DNA from: an uncultured Campylobacter sp.
GTDB taxonomy: Bacteria > Campylobacterota > Campylobacteria > Campylobacterales > Campylobacteraceae
Reading direction: 5' to 3'
Length of the DNA: 10,707 bases
Assembly (NCBI RefSeq): GCF_938030685.1
Contig: NZ_CALHHX010000098.1
Location: forward strand, 1 to 10,707
This document shows, piece by piece, positions 7,211 through 10,707 of the stretch. The translations under genes were made by a program, and so were the position numbers. Each line of letters begins with the position of its first letter. Within the stretch, counting starts at the first letter, position 1. The notes under the pieces are model-generated. The model was not told the DNA's origin and ran no database searches. It saw only the letters and a program-made list of their open reading frames with translations.

Positions 7211-7241
7211 TTGCGCTCCTTTGATTAAATTTTATCGCCGC

Positions 7242-7712
7242 TTACATATCCAGCGCGACGCTACCGCCTCGGACGATGTCGATCGGATTGTATTTTTTTA
7301 TCGTCTTTAAAAAGCCGTCGATGCGGTCTGCGTCGTCGCACGCCATGATGACGATCTTGCTGTCGTCGCTGTTTGCGATGCTGCCGTTGTAGGCTTTTAA
7401 AACCGCATCGAGCCCCGCTAAATTTTCGCCCAGCGCGATCTTTACCAAAACCATCTCCTTTTCGACAAATTTTGCATCATCGATGACCTTGTAGACGGGG
7501 ATCAGCTTATGAAGCTGCTTAGTGATCTGCTCTATGACGCGCTCATCGCCCGAAGTGACGATGCTAAGGCGCGATAGGCCGGTATTTGGGATCGGTGCAA
7601 CGGTAAGGCTGTCGATATTATAGCCGCGCCCCGCAAAAAGCCCCGAGATCCGCGACAAAACGCCGTGCTCATCGGTAACGACGACCGATATTACTCTTCT
7701 TATGCTATTCAT
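7242..7712 (-). CDS. ilvH: Acetohydroxyacid synthase, regulatory (small) subunit
   Basis: A 156-residue regulatory partner of IlvI. It activates the catalytic subunit and confers feedback inhibition by valine. The N-terminal ACT domain (about 5-78) contains GVLSRISGLFAGRGYNIDSL and TVAPIPNTGLSRLSIVTSGD, then a KQLHKLIPVYKV helix-strand. The C-terminal half (VEKEMVLVKIAL...) is the second ferredoxin-like domain. Aligning by eye with E. coli IlvH, Gly17 and Asn32 match the valine-site residues G14 and N29, while Asp14 stands where E. coli has N11. The ATG at 7712 lies 2 bp after the ilvI stop, with GGAG inside the end of ilvI, so translation is probably coupled to give balanced subunits. lpxD follows after 31 bp. 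Confidence 0.96.
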   Translation of the reverse strand: MNSIRRVISVVVTDEHGVLSRISGLFAGRGYNIDSLTVAPIPNTGLSRLSIVTSGDERVIEQITKQLHKLIPVYKVIDDAKFVEKEMVLVKIALGENLAGLDAVLKAYNGSIANSDDSKIVIMACDDADRIDGFLKTIKKYNPIDIVRGGSVALDM

Positions 7713-7714
7713 CC

Positions 7715-9409
7715 TTACGACTCCTGCTCAAAAATCATATTATAAAGCGCGCCGCCTGCGGGCACCATCGGCCAGACGTTTTCGAAGCGATCGATCTTAG
7801 CCTCGATGACGCTTACTTTCTTGCTCGCAAGAGCCTGCTTCAGCGCGTCTTCAAATTCCGCTTTAGTGCTAACGCTAAAGCCTACGCCGCCGAAGCCCTC
7901 CGCAATTTTCACAAAATCGGGCTGCGAGCTAAGATCGGTCGATGAGAAACGCTGCCCGTAAAATAAGCTCTGCCACTGCCGCACCATGCCTAAGAAATTG
8001 TTGTTTAATACGATATTTACGACGTTTAGACCGCTCGCGCTCGCAGTCATCAGCTCTTGGATATTCATCAAAATCGAGCCGTCGCCGCTGAAATTTATAA
8101 CCGGTCTATCTCCCGCATAGGCCTTCGCGCCCAATGCCGCGGGCAGGCCGTATCCCATCGTGCCCTGCCCGCCGCTACTTAGCAGCGTGCGCGGCTTGCA
8201 AAACGGATAAAACTGCGCGACCCACATCTGATGCTGCCCCACGTCCGTAGCGATGATAGCGTCCTCGCCCGCGATTTTTGCGGTACTTTGGATAACCCAC
8301 TGCGGCTTTAAAATTTCATCGCTGTCGTTAAATTTAAGCGGGTGAATTTCATCGTATTTACGGATGAGCTCGCGCCACTGCTCGAAATTTTGAGGACTAA
8401 CCTCGTTTTTAATGCGAGGCAGCATCTCCTCTAGCACCGATTTCACATCGCCCACGATCGGATAATCCGCGTTTATGATCTTTGAAATCGAGCTAGGATC
8501 GATATCGACGTGGATGATCTTTGCGTTTTTGCCGAATTCGCTAAGTTTGCCCGTGACGCGATCGTCAAATCTCGCGCCCAAGCAGATTATCAGATCCGAC
8601 TCGCTAAGCGCCATATTTGCGGCGTAGCTGCCGTGCATACCGACCATGCCGAGGCGGTTTTTATCATCGCTTCGCATAGCTCCTAGCGCCATAAGGGTTT
8701 CAACGACCGGAATCTGCGCAAACTCGCTAAGCTCGCGCACCAGCTCGCTTGCGCCCGCGCTGATGACGCCGCCACCGATGTAGAGGATAGGCTTTTTGCA
8801 GTTTGCGATTAACTCGACGGCTTTTTTGATCTGTTTAGAATTGCCCTTATAATTCGGCTTGTAAGTCTGCATCTTGATTTCGCTAGGATATTCAAAAACG
8901 CCCAGCTTCGCCGTTACGTCCTTCGGCACATCGACATGCACGGGCCCCGGTCTGCCGCTGCGAGCGATGTAAAAAGCCTCTTTTAAAATTCTAGGCAGCT
9001 CTTCTATCGTTTTAATTAGATAGTTGTGCTTGACGCATGGGCGTGAAATTCCGATCGCATCGATCTCTTGAAAAGCATCGGTGCCGATAAGCGAGGTCGC
9101 CACCTGCCCGCTGATAAGCACGATCGGGATGCTATCGCTATACGCCGTAGCAAGCCCCGTAAGCGCGTTCGTAAAGCCTGGCCCGCTCGTGACGACGGCC
9201 ACGCCGACCTTGCCGCTAGCGCGCGCGTATCCGTCCGCAGCCATCGCTGCGGCTTGCTCGTGGCGCACCAAAATGTGTCTGAAGTATTTTTGTTTGTAAA
9301 TTTCATCATAAATATTCAGCGCCGCGCCGCCCGGGTAGCCGAAAACCACCTCGACCCCCTCCTGCCGCAACGCCTCCACGATCATCTGCGATCCGCTAAT
9401 TTCTTTCAT
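7715..9409 (-). CDS. ilvI: Acetohydroxyacid synthase, catalytic (large) subunit
   Basis: ThDP-, FAD- and Mg-dependent enzyme condensing two pyruvates to acetolactate, or pyruvate with 2-oxobutyrate to acetohydroxybutyrate, the first common step of valine, leucine and isoleucine synthesis. It has 564 residues, normal length. The N-terminal ThDP-pyrimidine domain has the catalytic Glu51 in VRHEQAAAMAADGYAR (48-63). The middle FAD-binding domain includes GARFDDRVTGK (278-288). The C-terminal ThDP-pyrophosphate domain has the GDGS...NN motif (442-445 to 469-471) and the usual SSGGQGTMGYGLPAALGAK (411-429). The ATG at 9409 has AGGA about 8 nt upstream, and a probable -10 box lies about 35 bp upstream. 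It is first in the ilvI-ilvH-lpxD transcript. Nothing is missing from the active site. Confidence 0.97.
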   Translation of the reverse strand: MKEISGSQMIVEALRQEGVEVVFGYPGGAALNIYDEIYKQKYFRHILVRHEQAAAMAADGYARASGKVGVAVVTSGPGFTNALTGLATAYSDSIPIVLISGQVATSLIGTDAFQEIDAIGISRPCVKHNYLIKTIEELPRILKEAFYIARSGRPGPVHVDVPKDVTAKLGVFEYPSEIKMQTYKPNYKGNSKQIKKAVELIANCKKPILYIGGGVISAGASELVRELSEFAQIPVVETLMALGAMRSDDKNRLGMVGMHGSYAANMALSESDLIICLGARFDDRVTGKLSEFGKNAKIIHVDIDPSSISKIINADYPIVGDVKSVLEEMLPRIKNEVSPQNFEQWRELIRKYDEIHPLKFNDSDEILKPQWVIQSTAKIAGEDAIIATDVGQHQMWVAQFYPFCKPRTLLSSGGQGTMGYGLPAALGAKAYAGDRPVINFSGDGSILMNIQELMTASASGLNVVNIVLNNNFLGMVRQWQSLFYGQRFSSTDLSSQPDFVKIAEGFGGVGFSVSTKAEFEDALKQALASKKVSVIEAKIDRFENVWPMVPAGGALYNMIFEQES

Positions 9410-9442
9410 ACGCCCATCCTGTTTCGTTGGAATAATTTTGTG

Positions 9443-9448
9443 ATTATA
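9443..9448 (-). promoter_or_regulatory. Candidate -10 box for the ilvI-ilvH-lpxD operon
   Basis: Minus-strand TATAAT in AATATAATCAC, about 35 bp upstream of the ilvI ATG. Campylobacter vegetative promoters rely on this element and usually lack a clear -35 box; AT-rich periodic sequence lies further upstream. The implied leader is only about 25-30 nt, too short for a classical attenuator with a leader peptide. Confidence 0.5.
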
Positions 9449-9807
9449 TTATTTTGTATATAAATTTTACGAATTTGAGGCGGTAGATCGAGTAAAATTT
9501 TAAATTTAATAACGGCGCAGACGGGGCAAAATTTCGGAATTTAGCGAGAGTAGAAAAGGCAAATTTAAAATTTAGCCATAAATTTAAAACGGACGGGATG
9601 TTCGGATTTAAAATTTTAAAGTACAGATTTTATCTTGACCAAACGCGGCACGGAATTTTTAACGTAAAATTTTAGCTTGAAATTTTACCACGCGAGGCTT
9701 AGATTAAATTTACAAAATTTTTTGGAATTTTATCGTAGCGCAGAGCGATACCTGCGTAAATTTTAAATTCTACGTTACGAAATTTTAAAATTTAGCCGTA
9801 AATTTAA
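9449..9807. other. Repeat-rich AT spacer between ilvI and the ComEA-like gene
   Basis: No coding frame is credible here. The spacer is packed with AAATTT, TTTAAAATTT and TAAATTTAA words, at least a dozen, alternating with short GC-rich patches. It includes one copy and part of the second copy of a diverged direct repeat. Any operator for ilvI would be expected in the right-hand part of the operon's upstream DNA, but none stands out above this background. Confidence 0.55.
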
Positions 9808-9840
9808 GGGGGGGCGGAATCTCGATTTAAAATCCTAAAA
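9567..9840. repeat. Diverged pair of direct repeats, 220 bp apart
   Basis: Copy 1 spans 9567-9620 and copy 2 spans 9787-9840. The first 21 bases (AAAATTTAGCC, A or G, TAAATTTAA) match at 20 positions. Then comes a G-rich variable patch, and then CGATTTAAAAT-like sequence matching with one single-base gap. Two such composite matches in order suggest a real duplicated unit rather than chance. Confidence 0.5.
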
Positions 9841-9848
9841 TTCCGCCC
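9808..9848 (-). terminator. 9-bp perfect inverted repeat below the ComEA-like gene, possible transcript end
   Basis: GGGCGGAAT (9812-9820) and ATTCCGCCC (9840-9848) pair perfectly across 19 nt, which themselves can form a small GATT-TAA-AATC stem. It starts 24 bp past the stop of the gene ending at 9873. The left arm is part of a G7 run (9808-9814), so on the minus strand the hairpin is followed by extra Cs and then TTAAATTT rather than a clean T-tract. A terminator role is therefore plausible but not typical. Confidence 0.4.
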
Positions 9849-9872
9849 ACGTAAAATTAAATTTTAAAAACC

Positions 9873-10619
9873 CTATTGCACGCCGACGCTAACGCAGTCG
9901 CCGCTTTGCGGATCGCAATTGCCGAAGCTTGTGACGCTACTGGATCTTTTCGAGCGGATCGTTCCCATATGCATAGGCACCGGCATGTTACGGCGCGAGC
10001 TGCCACCGATATCGCTATCGCTCATACTGCTAGAACTTCTCCTGCGAGAATAATCATCGCGAGGAGGCGGTGGCGGAGGAGGCGGTTTTATCCCTCCATG
10101 CGGCGGCGGAGGCGGAGGAGGCATCATGCCACCAGGAGGCGGGGGAGGCGGCGGCATCATACCACCAGGAGGTGGGAGTGGCGGAGGAGGCGGCATGCCG
10201 CCGCGTCTATCATATCCTCGTGGAGGTGGAGGCGGAAAAGTACCGGTTTCGGTAATAGTGATGCCGTTTCCGTAATTTTCCACGCGTCTATAAGTGGAGC
10301 CTCCGTAAACCGTGCGGGTGCGGGTCTTTTCGACCACGACTATGTCGCGCTCAGGCTGCACCGGCTGCTGCACGTTAGCTCTAGGCGATATTTCAAAGCT
10401 CTTCTGCAGTTTGGCGGTATCGTAACTTGCAAAGCCGTTGATGCCCTTTAGCTCATCTGCACTTGAAATTTCGCGCTTTTGGCGGTATTGCATAAGCATA
10501 TCCGCCCTGCCCGCATCAAGCCCACCGATCGTCATCAGCTCGTAGCGACTAGCTTCGTTTATGTTGATTTTCGCCGCGGCGAGGCTCACTAAAAGAGCCA
10601 AAATCACTAAATTTTTCAT
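9873..10619 (-). CDS. Secreted ComEA-like helix-hairpin-helix protein with long poly-proline tail
   Basis: A 248-residue product from the ATG at 10619. Residues 1-16 (MKNLVILALLVSLAAA) form a Sec signal peptide ending in AAA before KININ. Residues 17-75 are a tandem helix-hairpin-helix unit of the ComEA type: ININEASRYELMTIGGL, then ADELKGINGF. The best-known Campylobacter relative, Cj0011c, is a short periplasmic DNA-binding protein needed for efficient natural transformation, and consists of little more than this domain. Here a further 170 residues follow. There is a linker with Arg/Thr/Tyr (VVVEKTRTRTVYGGSTY), a proline-rich block at 129-186 with runs of 5, 5+3, 7, 7 and 8 Pro separated by GGMM or similar, a Ser/Arg region (188-228), and an end with C235 and C242 that could form a disulfide. 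DNA uptake is the likely setting for the domain; the tail's role is unknown. The long Pro runs predict EF-P-dependent translation. Confidence 0.85.
   Translation of the reverse strand: MKNLVILALLVSLAAAKININEASRYELMTIGGLDAGRADMLMQYRQKREISSADELKGINGFASYDTAKLQKSFEISPRANVQQPVQPERDIVVVEKTRTRTVYGGSTYRRVENYGNGITITETGTFPPPPPRGYDRRGGMPPPPPLPPPGGMMPPPPPPPGGMMPPPPPPPHGGIKPPPPPPPPRDDYSRRRSSSSMSDSDIGGSSRRNMPVPMHMGTIRSKRSSSVTSFGNCDPQSGDCVSVGVQ
10062..10235 (-). repeat. Proline-codon tandem repeat tract
   Basis: Minus-strand runs of CCN codons encode five poly-Pro blocks. The central units repeat as GGMM plus seven Pro, giving about 33-bp imperfect DNA repeats between about 10101 and 10170. Such tracts can expand or contract by slippage in whole units without losing the frame. 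Confidence 0.75.
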
Positions 10620-10624
10620 GTGCG

Positions 10625-10631
10625 CTCCTTT
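10625..10631 (-). promoter_or_regulatory. Ribosome-binding site fixing the ComEA-like start
   Basis: AAAGGAG on the minus strand, 5 nt before the ATG at 10619. It selects MKNLV... and places the signal peptide at the very N-terminus, against an in-frame start nine codons upstream at 10646. The segment CAAAGGAGCGCA is shared with lpxD. Confidence 0.75.
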
Positions 10632-10646
10632 GTTGGAAGTTACCAA

Positions 10647-10652
10647 ATTCTA
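10647..10652 (-). promoter_or_regulatory. Weak candidate -10 box for the ComEA-like gene
   Basis: Minus-strand TAGAAT in GGGTTTAGAATTTGG, about 28 bp upstream of the ATG. It is one mismatch from TATAAT, with no recognisable -35 element. Confidence 0.3.
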
Positions 10653-10684
10653 AACCCTCACGATAAATCTTTGATTAACACGCA

Positions 10685-10703
10685 AGCAAAATTTTGCTAC
10701 AAT
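10685..10703 (+). promoter_or_regulatory. 14-bp palindrome touching a candidate rightward promoter
   Basis: AGCAAAATTTTGCT (10685-10698) is a perfect palindrome whose last base is the first base of TACAAT (10698-10703), a good Campylobacter-type -10 box. This probably drives a gene beginning beyond the right edge, divergent from the ComEA-like gene. The palindrome could be an operator, but AT-rich palindromes are common in this genome. Confidence 0.4.
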
Positions 10704-10707
10704 TGCC

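Noticed and set aside
9876..10451. Plus-strand Arg/His-rich open frame opposite the ComEA-like gene
   Set aside because: It is the antisense shadow of proline codons; the minus strand has signal peptide, domain and ribosome-binding site.

Overview
The window looks like chromosome from an epsilonproteobacterium of the genus Campylobacter. Three things support this. The gene pairs hemA-proS and ilvI-ilvH-lpxD match, from memory, the order in C. jejuni (Cj0542-Cj0543 and Cj0574-Cj0576). The spacers are saturated with AAATTTT/TAAATTT words. Ribosome-binding sites are of the (TTTAATC)AAAGGA type. The genes are clearly richer in G+C than those of C. jejuni, so one of the higher-GC oral species (C. 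gracilis, C. showae or C. rectus type) is a reasonable but unproven guess.

Layout. Plus strand: the 3' end of hemA (1-432) overlaps a complete proS (422-2140), which is followed at once by a hairpin terminator. Everything after that is on the minus strand. A loose, gene-poor stretch (2141-5269) holds an unknown two-TM membrane protein (2692-3252), a small gene broken by a single frameshift (3513-3979) and an MdaB-type quinone reductase (4554-5132), separated by long AT-rich spacers. Next come a peptidase E-like S51 protein (5270-5887), a 372-bp spacer, and a compact operon read from right to left: ilvI (9409-7715), ilvH (7712-7242) and lpxD (7210-6260). A 463-bp repeat-rich spacer separates ilvI from the last gene, a secreted ComEA-like helix-hairpin-helix protein with a long poly-proline/Ser-Arg tail (9873-10619). 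The right edge carries a 14-bp palindrome that touches a candidate rightward promoter for a gene beyond the window.

How the genes relate. hemA and proS both act on aminoacyl-tRNA chemistry (Glu-tRNA for tetrapyrroles, Pro-tRNA for translation) and appear translationally coupled. ilvI and ilvH encode the catalytic and regulatory subunits of acetohydroxyacid synthase, the first common step of Val/Leu/Ile synthesis. lpxD, the lipid A N-acyltransferase, appears to ride on the same transcript. mdaB and the S51 peptidase look like stand-alone housekeeping or stress genes.

I see no mobile element, CRISPR array, tRNA or rRNA. I see no clear multi-gene novel system. The most unusual object is the ComEA-like protein with its formin-like proline-rich extension. 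Second are the frameshifted orphan gene with its own terminator and the diverged repeats in the long spacers.
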